Source of the DNA: a virus
IMG/VR virus record: IMGVR_UViG_3300049847_000387
Span: 1-39,493 of that record
Length of the DNA stretch: 39,493 bases
Reading direction: 5' to 3' (one strand)
Below are positions 7,924-16,320 of the stretch, piece by piece. How positions within the stretch are numbered: the stretch's first letter is position 1; each line of letters starts with the position of its first letter. The notes beneath the pieces were generated by a model. That model was given only the letters and a program-made list of their open reading frames with translations. It searched no databases and was not told the DNA's origin. A program made the translations under genes and the position numbers.

Positions 7924-9600
7924 ATGAGTAAACAATTCAACCTAAGTATACCTATCAGCAAAATTGACGAAGACCAACGTATGGTTTGGGGTATTGCTAC
8001 CTCTGAAGCCGTTGACTCACAGGGCGATGTTGTTGATTACGAAGCAAGCAAAGCTGCCTTTAGCGCGTGGCTTGGTAATATCCGCGAAATGCACCAGCCT
8101 GTTGCTGTCGGCAAGGCTATCGACATTCAATTCGACGATGTTAATAAACAAGTTATGATCGGTGCAAAAATAAGCGAGTCTACAGACGGCGAAAACGCTT
8201 GGATTAAAGTCAAGGAAAATGTGCTTACTGGTTTCAGTATTGGCGGTAGCGTCAAGAAGGTAGCCAAAGAAGTCGCTAAGGACAAGAACGGTAACGACAC
8301 TCCTGTTACACGCATTATGGAATATGAGCTATCTGAAACATCACTTGTTGACAGTCCTGCAAATCCCGAAGCAATGTTTATTATGGTTAAAAGCCAAAAA
8401 GGTGGTTTGCAACGTGTTGAACATGAAGCATCTAAAGCTGAAATCCACAAGGGTTTTCGATTACCTGCATGGCACTTACAGTTTATGCCAACAATGGAAA
8501 AAGCTCAGGCATTATACAATACAGATATGAAGAAGGCTGGCATAGCAGTAGTAGACAGTGATCCTCGTGATGCTGATGGTAACAGCGTATCTGAGGTAAC
8601 TGTTGCAGCGCCAGTTAAAGCTGGAACAAAAGTAACGAAGCCTGTATATAGTAGAAACGGAACATTTAGTAATAAGGCAAAGGGGAATGACAATATGAGC
8701 CAAAAAATTGAAAAAGGTATGTGGGATGCTGCATGGTTGCTTGACCTTGCAATCGAACTAGGTTACTACATCAACAATGAACAATATGAAGGCGAAGATG
8801 TAAGCGCACTTACTGCTGCACTTGACACAATCAAAGCTGCTGTTGTGCAGGAACTTAACGAAACAACTCCTGAATTAACAACTGCTGTTGAGCTTGCTCA
8901 AAAAGTAAGCAATCTCGCTAAAGCATCAAAAGAAGATGATATGACCAAAGGCAATGTTGTCGGCGGTGTTGAGCGTGATGAAGAAGCTAAAGTTGTTGAA
9001 GATCTTACGCCAAAAGCTACCGAAGCAGATGCAGAAGTTGTTGCTGAAGTTGCTACTGAAGGCGAAGCTGAAGAAGCAGCTGAAGTTGTCGCTGATGAAA
9101 CTGTTGAAGCTGTTGAGCCTGCTGCTGATGAAAAAGCTGCACCTGCTAAAGTTGATGTTGTTGACGCAGCTGCAAAGGAAGCCGTTGTTGAAGAAGCCAC
9201 TACAGAAGAGACTGATAAGGCTGTCACAACTGGCGATTTAAAAAAGTTTACTGACGGATTGATTAACAAAATCCAAGACATTAACAAATCAGAACTAAGC
9301 AAAGTGCTTGGTGCGTTTTCCGACAAAGTAGAGAAGTCTATGGCTTCACTAGAAGGTCGTATTAAAAATATCGAAGACCAACCAGCTGCACCGACGTTTA
9401 AATCTAGCTTTGTTGAAGTCGAAAAGGGTAAAGAAGGTCAAGCACTCAGTGAAGACGTAGATGTGCAAACATTGCTAAAGCGCCAAGATGAACTGGTAGC
9501 CAATCCAAGTCTCGGCACACCTAAAGAGCGCATGGAACTTGCTCAGCAACTCCGTAAAGCTCAGGCAAATGGTGCAACACTACAAACCGTTAGTAATTAA
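7924..9600 (+). CDS. Prohead protease fused to scaffold
   Basis: 558 aa. Residues 1-160 are an XkdF/HK97-type serine protease: GIATSEAVDSQGDVV, a candidate catalytic His57 in EMHQP, Ser105 in TGFSIGG, and the conserved SETSLVDSPANPEA. From about residue 258 the protein becomes helical, then strongly Ala/Glu/Val-rich (about 350-440), then coiled coil (about 440-500), as expected for an internal scaffold. In HK97-like phages the protease clips scaffold and capsid during maturation. An in-frame internal start at 8695 with a ribosome binding site could make the scaffold alone. The major capsid gene follows. Confidence 0.88.
   Translation: MSKQFNLSIPISKIDEDQRMVWGIATSEAVDSQGDVVDYEASKAAFSAWLGNIREMHQPVAVGKAIDIQFDDVNKQVMIGAKISESTDGENAWIKVKENVLTGFSIGGSVKKVAKEVAKDKNGNDTPVTRIMEYELSETSLVDSPANPEAMFIMVKSQKGGLQRVEHEASKAEIHKGFRLPAWHLQFMPTMEKAQALYNTDMKKAGIAVVDSDPRDADGNSVSEVTVAAPVKAGTKVTKPVYSRNGTFSNKAKGNDNMSQKIEKGMWDAAWLLDLAIELGYYINNEQYEGEDVSALTAALDTIKAAVVQELNETTPELTTAVELAQKVSNLAKASKEDDMTKGNVVGGVERDEEAKVVEDLTPKATEADAEVVAEVATEGEAEEAAEVVADETVEAVEPAADEKAAPAKVDVVDAAAKEAVVEEATTEETDKAVTTGDLKKFTDGLINKIQDINKSELSKVLGAFSDKVEKSMASLEGRIKNIEDQPAAPTFKSSFVEVEKGKEGQALSEDVDVQTLLKRQDELVANPSLGTPKERMELAQQLRKAQANGATLQTVSN
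8695..9600 (+). CDS. Nested scaffold protein from internal start (putative)
   Basis: An in-frame ATG at codon 258 of the protease-scaffold gene follows AAAGGGGAATGACAAT, a good ribosome binding site for an internal position. The product would be 301 aa beginning MSQKIEKGMWDAAWL and would contain only the scaffold-like helical and coiled-coil part. Nested scaffold genes are known in several phages, for example lambda C/Nu3, so the arrangement is plausible. I infer use of this start from sequence only. Confidence 0.55.
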   Translation: MSQKIEKGMWDAAWLLDLAIELGYYINNEQYEGEDVSALTAALDTIKAAVVQELNETTPELTTAVELAQKVSNLAKASKEDDMTKGNVVGGVERDEEAKVVEDLTPKATEADAEVVAEVATEGEAEEAAEVVADETVEAVEPAADEKAAPAKVDVVDAAAKEAVVEEATTEETDKAVTTGDLKKFTDGLINKIQDINKSELSKVLGAFSDKVEKSMASLEGRIKNIEDQPAAPTFKSSFVEVEKGKEGQALSEDVDVQTLLKRQDELVANPSLGTPKERMELAQQLRKAQANGATLQTVSN

Positions 9601-9620
9601 TTTAACAAGGAAAAAATATC

Positions 9621-10607
9621 ATGTTTGATACAGAAGCTCTATTAGCTGATGTTGACGCTCGTATTGCGAAAGCAGTAACGAACTCAACTTACAGCATGTC
9701 GCCACCTTCACGAAGCATTTATGCTCCTGAAAACCTCGACCCAACCATTAAGCACGTTGTGCCTATGCTTGCGCCAGTTCGCAACATCTTGCCACGTTCT
9801 CAGGGTTACGGTCAGGTCGCCACATGGCGCAAATTAACCAGCCGTCTTGACCCTCAAGCTGCTGGAACAGGTGTTCGCTTAGGCTTTGCTGACGCTGGAC
9901 AACCTAACCAAACGACACAAACTTATACTCTTGCAACAGCAAGCTATAAGAACATTGGTCGCGACGTTGAAATCGGTCGCCAAGCACTTGCCTCAAATAA
10001 GGGCAGCAACCTTGACGACATGCGTGCTCACGAAGAATTAATCAAAGCTACAGAAGTTATTCTTGGCGAAGAGGATATTCTTTTGAACGGCGACACCGCT
10101 ACAACAAGCACAGAATTTGACGGCTTTGCAAAAAGCTTTACCACTAACTCAGGAACAATGGGTTATGCTACAACTTCAGGTGTATCTGTTGGTGCTCGCT
10201 CAGTCTACGTTCTTGGTGCAGAACAGCCAACACACTTTGTTGCAAGCGCTCGCCAAATGCAGGCTCTTGCTGATGATCTACAGGGCGCAGGTTCAATCCA
10301 GCGTATCGCTGTTGATAATCAGGGTGCTGCTGTCGGTGGCGTTCACTTGACAAAGATTGTCAACCCTGTAACTGGTAACCTGATTGAGACTGTTACAAGT
10401 CGATACACAGGCACATGGGCTTACCTATTGACGGTAACGCATGTCACTGGTCAGAACTGGCTTGAAGTTGAAGACCTCGAAGCGCTTAGCGTTTACGATG
10501 TTCCAACAGCAAACCACAGCATCGTTTCTCGTGTATACGAAACAAGCGTGCTAAAAGTTATCGCTGAGAATTTCCAATATAAGTGGGGCGGATTAAGCCT
10601 AACCTAG
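9621..10607 (+). CDS. Major capsid protein (HK97 fold)
   Basis: 328 aa, directly after protease-scaffold, as expected. The N-terminal arm (1-50) is followed by KHVVPMLAPVRNILPRSQGYG, a conserved start of the capsid core, then TYTLATASYKNIGRDVEIGRQ for the E-loop and spine region, and FVASARQMQALADDLQ in the A-domain. The C-terminus ends YETSVLKVIAENFQYKWGG. No N-terminal delta domain is present, which fits the scaffold being supplied by the protease fusion. The ribosome binding site AACAAGGAAAAAATATC precedes the ATG. It should be the most abundant virion protein. Confidence 0.9.
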   Translation: MFDTEALLADVDARIAKAVTNSTYSMSPPSRSIYAPENLDPTIKHVVPMLAPVRNILPRSQGYGQVATWRKLTSRLDPQAAGTGVRLGFADAGQPNQTTQTYTLATASYKNIGRDVEIGRQALASNKGSNLDDMRAHEELIKATEVILGEEDILLNGDTATTSTEFDGFAKSFTTNSGTMGYATTSGVSVGARSVYVLGAEQPTHFVASARQMQALADDLQGAGSIQRIAVDNQGAAVGGVHLTKIVNPVTGNLIETVTSRYTGTWAYLLTVTHVTGQNWLEVEDLEALSVYDVPTANHSIVSRVYETSVLKVIAENFQYKWGGLSLT

Positions 10608-10635
10608 TATTGACCCTTAGCGGTTGGACAATGAG

Positions 10636-10656
10636 GGCAGGAGTTATGAACCTGCC
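10636..10656 (+). promoter_or_regulatory. Hairpin in the gap after the capsid gene
   Basis: GGCAGG (10636-10641) pairs perfectly with CCTGCC (10651-10656) around a 9-base loop. There is no T run, so it is not a standard terminator. It may stabilise the capsid mRNA end or reduce read-through to connector genes. A 20-aa ORF (10631-10693) spans it and overlaps the next start as ATGA, but lacks a clear ribosome binding site. Confidence 0.5.
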
Positions 10657-10689
10657 TTCACGTCTGATTACTAATAGAGGAAGGAAGCC

Positions 10690-11355
10690 ATGACAAACTT
10701 GATAACTGCACAAGACATAACCGACTTTGCGCCAGACCTTGATGTATCAAGTTATTCAGCAACGACCCTTTCAGGCATCATTTCGCAAGCCTCACGCTCG
10801 ATAGCTAAGTTCTGTAATGTGAAGGGCTTTGATTTAAATACCTACACAGACACAGACAGGGCACGCATAAGCAATACTGGCGAACTTGTTATAAACACTC
10901 GTGTTCGACCAATTGTAAGCGTGCAAAGCGTTACATTGAAGCGTGGTGGCTTTTCAACATCACTTGTATTAACTGATTCAGTTGGCAACCCACTTTACCA
11001 GATACCTGACCCTGCTAACAGAATACATATACCAAACAGTTATCTTTACATGACTGGAACATACCTTGCAGGTGGTTCATCACAGCTTATGGCACTGAAG
11101 TTTGCAAGCATGTTTGTTACGACGACATACACCGCAGGCTGGTCAACTATACCTGATGATCTAAAAGATGCATGTATGCTTTGGGTGCAAGATATTCTCG
11201 CTCGGCGTAACAACCGCGAAGGTGTGCAGAACTTCTCGCAGGGTTCATACTCTGTAAACTATAACCGTAACGCAACAGATGGCGATTCGCCAACGATGAA
11301 AGAAGCCAAGACAATACTGTATCAGGGCGATTATGTAAAAGTCGGGAGCTTCTAA
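10690..11355 (+). CDS. Head-tail connector / adaptor protein (gp6-like)
   Basis: 221 aa. The N-terminal LITAQDITDFAPDLDVSSYS followed by LSGIISQASRSIAKFCNVKGF is the helical opening typical of gp6/gp15-type adaptors that bind the portal. A beta-containing middle follows, then a C-terminal helical part (LKDACMLWVQDILARRNNREG) and a flexible tail with SYSVNYN. It lies directly after capsid and before the stopper-like gene, the canonical order. It starts behind AGAGGAAGGAAGCC. It is expected to form a ring beneath the portal. Confidence 0.75.
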   Translation: MTNLITAQDITDFAPDLDVSSYSATTLSGIISQASRSIAKFCNVKGFDLNTYTDTDRARISNTGELVINTRVRPIVSVQSVTLKRGGFSTSLVLTDSVGNPLYQIPDPANRIHIPNSYLYMTGTYLAGGSSQLMALKFASMFVTTTYTAGWSTIPDDLKDACMLWVQDILARRNNREGVQNFSQGSYSVNYNRNATDGDSPTMKEAKTILYQGDYVKVGSF

Positions 11356-11356
11356 C

Positions 11357-11695
11357 ATGTTTCTCGATAAGACCGTAATCATCAGTAAAATAACATCTGA
11401 TGGCTCTGGCACCGATAAAGAGACATATACCACATACAGTGGTTTTCTATTTAATCGTATACCTGCTGCTGCCGTTAAAATGAACATACAGCCTGCCAGC
11501 GCAGAGCTAACAGCTATATCTGAAGGCGAAGTATTTAAGACGTTCAAAGCATTTACGCTTGTTTCTGGCGTTACTGAAGGCATGCGTGTCACAGTAAGCG
11601 GCACAAACGACGTATACACCGTTAAGGGACGCGAGCGCTACGATTATGGTTCAGGTGCCCACTATGAACTCGTATTGATTAAGGACGGACGTTAA
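11357..11695 (+). CDS. Head closure (stopper) protein, putative
   Basis: 112 aa, almost entirely beta-predicted, starting 1 base after the adaptor stop. The size, the fold impression (a small beta-barrel, with GMRVTVSGTNDVYTVKGRER) and the position between adaptor and gp10-like genes match head-closure proteins of siphoviruses, which stop DNA leaking from the filled head. Sequence similarity alone would not prove this, so the call rests largely on synteny. Confidence 0.6.
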   Translation: MFLDKTVIISKITSDGSGTDKETYTTYSGFLFNRIPAAAVKMNIQPASAELTAISEGEVFKTFKAFTLVSGVTEGMRVTVSGTNDVYTVKGRERYDYGSGAHYELVLIKDGR

Positions 11696-11696
11696 A

Positions 11697-12164
11697 ATGG
11701 CTCTGACAGTTGAAGTAGAAGGCTTAGATAAGCTTATAAAAGACGTAGATAAAGCTGGCGGCAATGCACGACCGCTTATGAAAGCTGCCATTGTAAACTC
11801 AGTCAATAAAATTCAAAGCAATGTGCGCTCGCGTGCGCCACACCGCACAGGAACGCTTCAACGCTCAGTATTGACGCAGGTTGATTATCCTGACGGTATG
11901 GTTACTGTTAGCGAGAAGTATGGCGAGTATATTGAAAAAGGCACAGGTATCTATGGTCCGACTGGCTCACGCATTACACCTAAAAATGCAAAAGCATTAT
12001 CCTTCACTGTCGGCGGTCAAAGAGTATTTGCAAAATCTGTTAAGGGTATGAAGGCACGACCATTCTTCGCACCTGCTGTTGAGGAAAGCGCACAGTATAT
12101 TACTGCACAGTTTGTCAAGGTCATAGACATTATTACTAACGGATTGGCAGGAAGGGGCTTTTAA
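11697..12164 (+). CDS. HK97 gp10-like tail component
   Basis: 155 aa. The conserved pattern is clear: VEGLDKLIKDVDKAG, then helical SNVRSRAPHRTGTLQRSV (the family's P-x-x-T-G-x-L motif), then YGEYIEKGTG and a C-terminal KGMKARPFFAPAVEES. These are hallmarks of the HK97 gp10 family, which acts at the head-tail joint or tail completion. It begins 1 base after the stopper and overlaps the next gene by 1 base (TAATG). Confidence 0.88.
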   Translation: MALTVEVEGLDKLIKDVDKAGGNARPLMKAAIVNSVNKIQSNVRSRAPHRTGTLQRSVLTQVDYPDGMVTVSEKYGEYIEKGTGIYGPTGSRITPKNAKALSFTVGGQRVFAKSVKGMKARPFFAPAVEESAQYITAQFVKVIDIITNGLAGRGF

Positions 12165-12580
12165 TGGCACATTATTATACAGATATAAAAGCTGGCATTG
12201 TAACTTTGCTGGCTAATTCAACAAAAGCAAAAGTAGTTTATAACTATGAGGAAGTAAAGCCTGCTGGCTATCCTGCCATTACTGTTACACCAATAGACGG
12301 CGAAGCAGAGTTTTTGGACAATACCAGAGTGCGACGCGATTTTCAGTTTAGCGTCAAGCTATATCAAGAACGTATTGAGGCTGGTCCACAAGCAGCAGAA
12401 CGCATTATGACATCACTTGTTGATGAAGTATTAGCATTGTTTGATGACAAGAACAACACAACGCTTAGCAACACCGTTATATTCATGAAGCCTGTCAAAG
12501 TAAAGTGGGGCTATCTTGCAGTGCCAGATGCAGATGTGCGTTCGTGCGAAATTCTATTAATTGGCGAAGTTGCTCAGTAA
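12164..12580 (+). CDS. Tail terminator / tail completion protein, putative
   Basis: 138 aa. The helix-strand arrangement (YTDIKAGIVTLLAN, then YPAITVTPIDGEAEFLDN and FQFSVKLYQER) and its place between the gp10-like and major tail protein genes match tail terminators, which cap the tail tube. Its stop codon is part of the -35-like TAATGA of late promoter copy 3. No other identity is suggested by sequence. Confidence 0.65.
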   Translation: MAHYYTDIKAGIVTLLANSTKAKVVYNYEEVKPAGYPAITVTPIDGEAEFLDNTRVRRDFQFSVKLYQERIEAGPQAAERIMTSLVDEVLALFDDKNNTTLSNTVIFMKPVKVKWGYLAVPDADVRSCEILLIGEVAQ

Positions 12581-12615
12581 TGAAAATTAATAATTACATC
12601 TACAATTAAAGTAGA
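12578..12615 (+). promoter_or_regulatory. Putative phage late promoter, copy 3 (before major tail protein)
   Basis: TAATGA at 12578-12583, a 17-bp spacer, then TACAATTAAAGTAGA at 12601-12615. The ribosome binding site (GAAAGGAATAAG) and the ATG at 12634 follow. The -35-like element is identical to that of copy 1 and at the same spacing. The major tail protein is needed in many copies, so a private promoter is sensible. Confidence 0.65.
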
Positions 12616-12633
12616 CGAAAGGAATAAGATACA

Positions 12634-13599
12634 ATGGCTTTAAATATTGGACGACAGGGGTTTGCAGGAGTAGGACTACAAAGTGCCGCTCAGGTTCCTG
12701 CCGCAATCGCGGATTATGCACCGTTTTCTAGTTTTGACCTACATGGGGTGCAGGAACAAATCAAAGTTCCACATGCTACAGGTTTTCGAGATGTAAACTT
12801 TAGTTCTGTTGCAGGAAAGGCTTACTCTGAAGGTGGTTTTGAAGACTACGTTGATAGCAAGTTCTTCGGTTATTTTGCCGTAGCTGCAATGGGCACAGTT
12901 GGTGTTGCTTCACAAGGTTCAGGGGTTTTTCTACACACAATTACTCGAAATGACAGCAACACGCCACAGTATCTAACTATTACAAATGATCGCGTTGTTG
13001 ACCGACAGAACTACTACGACGTAACTGTTGACGAACTTGAAGTAAGCGTCGGCACAGACATTTCAGCTTGGAAAGCCAAGCTCATGGGTAATTTCCCTCA
13101 AACAACGACTTCAGGAACCAACACGACAACATCTGGCAACGTGATGACATTCCGTAACGCACAGTTCGCTTTTGGCGCATCTGTAAGCGCTGCAAAGGGT
13201 GCCGCTAACCTAAAAACACATGATTTCAAGCTTAACATTAAGAACAACGCTGAAGTTATTCACGCTCATGGTGCTGCTACACCTCGAAGCATTAACAACA
13301 AGGGCTTTGAAGTTACAGCTGATTTCCAACTTTACTTCGAGAATACGACAGATCGTGATGCTTATTACAACCAAAGCAAACAAGCTGCAAGCCTTCAGTT
13401 TATTGGCAACCAAATCGGTGGTGGCTTCAGCGAGTTCGTGAAGTTTAACCTTTATCAAGTCTCTATGGAAACGCTTGTGCTTGAAACTGGACTCGACAGT
13501 TACTACACCGAAAAGGTGCATTTGTCTGGCGAGTTTGATAACGTGGCAGGCAAAACGCTCGACATAGAGATACAAAACACTAAGAGCCTATACATCTAA
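12634..13599 (+). CDS. Major tail protein (tail tube)
   Basis: 321 aa. It opens MALNIGRQGFAGVGLQSAAQ and continues with beta-rich sequence; FRDVNFSSVAGKAYSEGGFE and YYDVTVDELEVSVGTD are typical tube-protein segments, in which the polypeptide sets a strand framework that stacks in rings. A Thr/Ser/Gly-rich linker lies at about 155-170. It precedes the two-frame chaperone and the tape measure, which fixes the identity well. It is probably the second most abundant virion protein. Confidence 0.85.
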   Translation: MALNIGRQGFAGVGLQSAAQVPAAIADYAPFSSFDLHGVQEQIKVPHATGFRDVNFSSVAGKAYSEGGFEDYVDSKFFGYFAVAAMGTVGVASQGSGVFLHTITRNDSNTPQYLTITNDRVVDRQNYYDVTVDELEVSVGTDISAWKAKLMGNFPQTTTSGTNTTTSGNVMTFRNAQFAFGASVSAAKGAANLKTHDFKLNIKNNAEVIHAHGAATPRSINNKGFEVTADFQLYFENTTDRDAYYNQSKQAASLQFIGNQIGGGFSEFVKFNLYQVSMETLVLETGLDSYYTEKVHLSGEFDNVAGKTLDIEIQNTKSLYI

Positions 13600-13616
13600 G
13601 GCAAAGGATAAATCAA

Positions 13617-13949
13617 ATGGGATACTTTAAAGATGTGCAACTTAAAAAACTAACACTCAAGAGCAACCCCGATTATTGGGTCGAGGTTGTGACCGATTTA
13701 AAATACGGCGATTTAAAAAGCTTCGCCAGTATGGATAAAGACGGTGGCGTTGACTTTGCAGCAAGTGCAGATGTCTTCTTGCAAACCATTATCAAAAACT
13801 GGAACCTTGACGATGATGCTGGCACAGTATTGCCAGTCACGCCAGAGAATATTAATAGATTGTCACAAGCTGACGCACTATTAATCATGAACGAAGCTAC
13901 AGCACTTGTTGACACAGAAGAGCAAAAAAAAACTTCTTCACTCAAGTAA
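13617..13949 (+). CDS. Tail assembly chaperone, short (G-like) form
   Basis: 110 aa. It lies between major tail and tape measure, the invariable place of the tail chaperone pair. The sequence is mixed, with acidic helical character after residue 30, and ends in EEQKKTSSLK. Near its 3' end is a run of nine A bases that reads CAA AAA AAA ACT in frame, containing the slippery heptamer A-AAA-AAA. Most ribosomes should stop at 13949; a minority should shift to -1 and make the long form. Chaperones of this type coat the tape measure during tail assembly and are absent from the mature virion. Confidence 0.82.
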   Translation: MGYFKDVQLKKLTLKSNPDYWVEVVTDLKYGDLKSFASMDKDGGVDFAASADVFLQTIIKNWNLDDDAGTVLPVTPENINRLSQADALLIMNEATALVDTEEQKKTSSLK

Positions 13950-14137
13950 CGTCGGTATTTAACGGTAACGATAAGGTTGATACACCTGTCGAAGTTATTG
14001 AGTATTTGCTTTGCGAGAAGTTTGGCTGGACTGTTACAGAGCTGAACGACCAGCCAGCAAACAAGGTGGCAAAGTTTATTCAAATTATGAATATAAAACA
14101 GCAACACGAAAAAATAAGGAACCAAGCTAATGGCTGA
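13617..14137 (+). CDS. Tail assembly chaperone, long (GT-like) form by -1 frameshift
   Basis: Slippage at A-AAA-AAA (13925-13931) leads into a -1 frame that stays open to TGA at 14135-14137, giving about 173 aa. The extension begins NFFTQVTSVFNGNDKVD and continues with FGWTVTELNDQPANKVAKF, a coherent, protein-like sequence. The extension frame has no start codon with a ribosome binding site, so it can be reached only by frameshifting. This matches the lambda G/GT model. It overlaps the tape measure start at 14130 by 8 bases. Confidence 0.82.
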
Positions 14138-15953
14138 TGTTAGAGATCTAACAGTAAGAATTAAGGGCGACACTACCAACTTTGAAAAATCAATGCAAGG
14201 TGTCAAATCAAGTAGCGACAGCGCTGGTATGTCATTTGGTAAGATGGCTGGTGCAGTTGCCGCTGGTCAGGCTATCTTTAATCTTGCTCAAAAAGGCATT
14301 AATGAGCTTACTGGCTTCTTAAAAACATCTGTTGATGCATATAAAGAAAGCGAAACAGCTGTCACGCAGTTAAATGCTGTTCTGGCATCAACCAAAGGTG
14401 CTGCTGGCATTACTGCCGACGCTGCAATCAATCTTTCGAAAGCATTACAAAGATCAACAGCATATTCGGACGAACAAGCATTGTCTGTTGAAAACATGGC
14501 GCTTACCTTTACATCTATTGGCAAAAACATATTCCCTGAAGCAACCAAAGCTGCAATGGATATGGCAGTTGCACTTAATCATGGCTTAACACCTACTGGC
14601 GATGAAGCAACACAAAAGATGGTCCTACTTGGTAAGGCATTGCAAGACCCTGATGCTGGACTTGGCGCACTTAAAAAAGTCGGTGTCAATGTCGATGAAT
14701 TAAAGAAAAAGTTTGTTGGCATTACTGATGTTACTGTTAAGCAAAAGCTTATCCTTAAAGAGTTAAATACCGAATATGGTGGTAGCGCTGCTGCTGCAAC
14801 AGATACCTACGCTGGTTCTATTCAAATGCTCAAAAATAGCTTTAATGATATTCAAGAAACTATCGGTAAAGTTATCCTTGATGGTTTGAACCCTTTTATA
14901 TCTACTGCTGCGCGTTTTGCCAATACTATTAACTGGACAGCAATTATAGATAAGTCGGTCGTTTCTTTGAAGATATTTTGGGGCGAGCTTGTCAACGTAT
15001 ACGAAAAAATGAAAAAAGTATACGACACTGTTGAAAATTATCTCGAACCAAAGTTTATTGCGCTCTGGCACACTATAGAACAAAAACTATTACCGATACT
15101 CGTGCAACTTTGGCACAATGTTATTGAACCACTTATACCTGTCATTGGCACCATTTTTGTCGGTGCTATTGGTGTTGCCATAGATGTTATTAATGGACTC
15201 GCAACTGCCACTGCCGCAGTCGTAAACTGGTTTGAAAAGCACAGGATGGCAGCACTCACATTAGCAATAGCAATCGGCTCCTTAGCTACTGTGCTTGGAC
15301 TGAGCGCACTATTTAGTGCCATATCAGCAGGTTTTGCAGTATTAACGACCGTTACCATACCTGCCTTTATTGGGACGCTCAGCATGGTTGGCACAGCTTT
15401 CCTCGCAGCATTTCCATACGCCGTCGTTATTGCTGGCATCGTTGCTGTTGGCTTGGAAATCAAAAAAGCATATGATGACCTTATGCGCCTTAATGATGCA
15501 GCTACAAAAGCTACTACAAATCTTAATAAACAGCTTGATGACCAAGTAAGCAAAGGCAAACTTACCCTTGACCAAGCATATAGCTTGCAGCAGAGTGCTG
15601 GCTATAAAGGAGCTAACCAGATATACAAACAAGGCAATATTTTCACTGGTGGGTATGCGTCTGGTGGTTTCACAGGTCGCGGTGGCGAAAACGAAGTCGC
15701 TGGCGTTGTTCACAAGGGCGAATATGTATTGCCACAAAGTATGGTTGACCAAACAACTGGTAAGCCAAAAGACTTAGCGCAGCCAGTTTCACAAAATAAT
15801 ACAAGCGTTAATCTTGAAGTCAACATCGGCATGTATGCTGGTATGCCAGTCGAGAAGCGTGAAATCGCACTCGAACTATGGAAAGAGATTGTGCGCGGCG
15901 CTCGCGCTCAAGGCGTGCAGCTACCGATGATTGGCGCAGTTGGCGTGCAATAA
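14130..15953 (+). CDS. Tape measure protein
   Basis: 607 aa, the longest tail gene. It starts with VRDLTVRIKGDTTNFEKSMQ, a standard tape-measure opening, and continues with long Ala/Gly/Lys-rich helices. Hydrophobic segments at about 350-450 are likely the membrane-interacting region used during DNA entry. The C-terminal part has GGYASGGFTGRGGENEVAGV followed by HKGEYVLPQSM, a small conserved motif near the end of many tape measures. Using the rough rule of 0.15 nm per residue, the tail would be near 90 nm. It overlaps the frameshifted chaperone extension. Confidence 0.9.
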   Translation: MADVRDLTVRIKGDTTNFEKSMQGVKSSSDSAGMSFGKMAGAVAAGQAIFNLAQKGINELTGFLKTSVDAYKESETAVTQLNAVLASTKGAAGITADAAINLSKALQRSTAYSDEQALSVENMALTFTSIGKNIFPEATKAAMDMAVALNHGLTPTGDEATQKMVLLGKALQDPDAGLGALKKVGVNVDELKKKFVGITDVTVKQKLILKELNTEYGGSAAAATDTYAGSIQMLKNSFNDIQETIGKVILDGLNPFISTAARFANTINWTAIIDKSVVSLKIFWGELVNVYEKMKKVYDTVENYLEPKFIALWHTIEQKLLPILVQLWHNVIEPLIPVIGTIFVGAIGVAIDVINGLATATAAVVNWFEKHRMAALTLAIAIGSLATVLGLSALFSAISAGFAVLTTVTIPAFIGTLSMVGTAFLAAFPYAVVIAGIVAVGLEIKKAYDDLMRLNDAATKATTNLNKQLDDQVSKGKLTLDQAYSLQQSAGYKGANQIYKQGNIFTGGYASGGFTGRGGENEVAGVVHKGEYVLPQSMVDQTTGKPKDLAQPVSQNNTSVNLEVNIGMYAGMPVEKREIALELWKEIVRGARAQGVQLPMIGAVGVQ

Positions 15954-15972
15954 TAATTATGGGAAATAAATA

Positions 15973-16320
15973 ATGAGTATACAACTTAACGGCGATTCAA
16001 CAGTTCCACAACCATCGTTCTTACTAGAAGAGTTGGTGCAGATTCAATCTGACAATATGTCAATAAATGGCGGTATGCAACGTAACCGCATTAATCAAAA
16101 GAAACAAGCAACACTTACATATCAACAGTTGTCGCCAGCACAATACCAGTCACTTATAGCTAAAGTGACAACTGGTTCAGGCATTAGCTATTACAACGAC
16201 CAGTCAAACTATGCAGGTGGTATATTTACCTTTTCTGGCTTGCCATACTTTAATGAAGCTGAATACGTTCAGGGTGCCAGTTTATATCGAGACTTTAAGG
16301 TAAGACTTAGGGAACAATAA
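15973..16320 (+). CDS. Small tail protein after tape measure, unknown family
   Basis: 115 aa, mixed, with Gln/Asn-rich stretches and no membrane segment or recognisable motif. It follows tape measure and overlaps the next gene by one base (TAATG), so it is translated together with the large tail-tip protein. At this location in siphoviruses one expects distal tail or tail-tip components; I infer that role only from position. Confidence 0.65.
   Translation: MSIQLNGDSTVPQPSFLLEELVQIQSDNMSINGGMQRNRINQKKQATLTYQQLSPAQYQSLIAKVTTGSGISYYNDQSNYAGGIFTFSGLPYFNEAEYVQGASLYRDFKVRLREQ

Noticed and set aside
8898-9326. 142-aa minus ORF opposite the scaffold
   Set aside because: Ser/Ala/Thr-rich composition is the shadow of the Ala/Glu/Val-rich coding strand, with no ribosome binding site.
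10644-10680. Eighth late promoter before the adaptor gene (TTATGA and TACTAATAGAGG)
   Set aside because: Spacing is 19 instead of 17 and the core ATTAAAG is missing.
10631-10693. 20-aa ORF overlapping the adaptor start
   Set aside because: It has an ATGA overlap but no clear ribosome binding site and lies over a hairpin. Not strong enough to annotate.
13545-13616. Terminator after the major tail gene
   Set aside because: No stem with a T run is present, so transcription probably continues to the tape measure.
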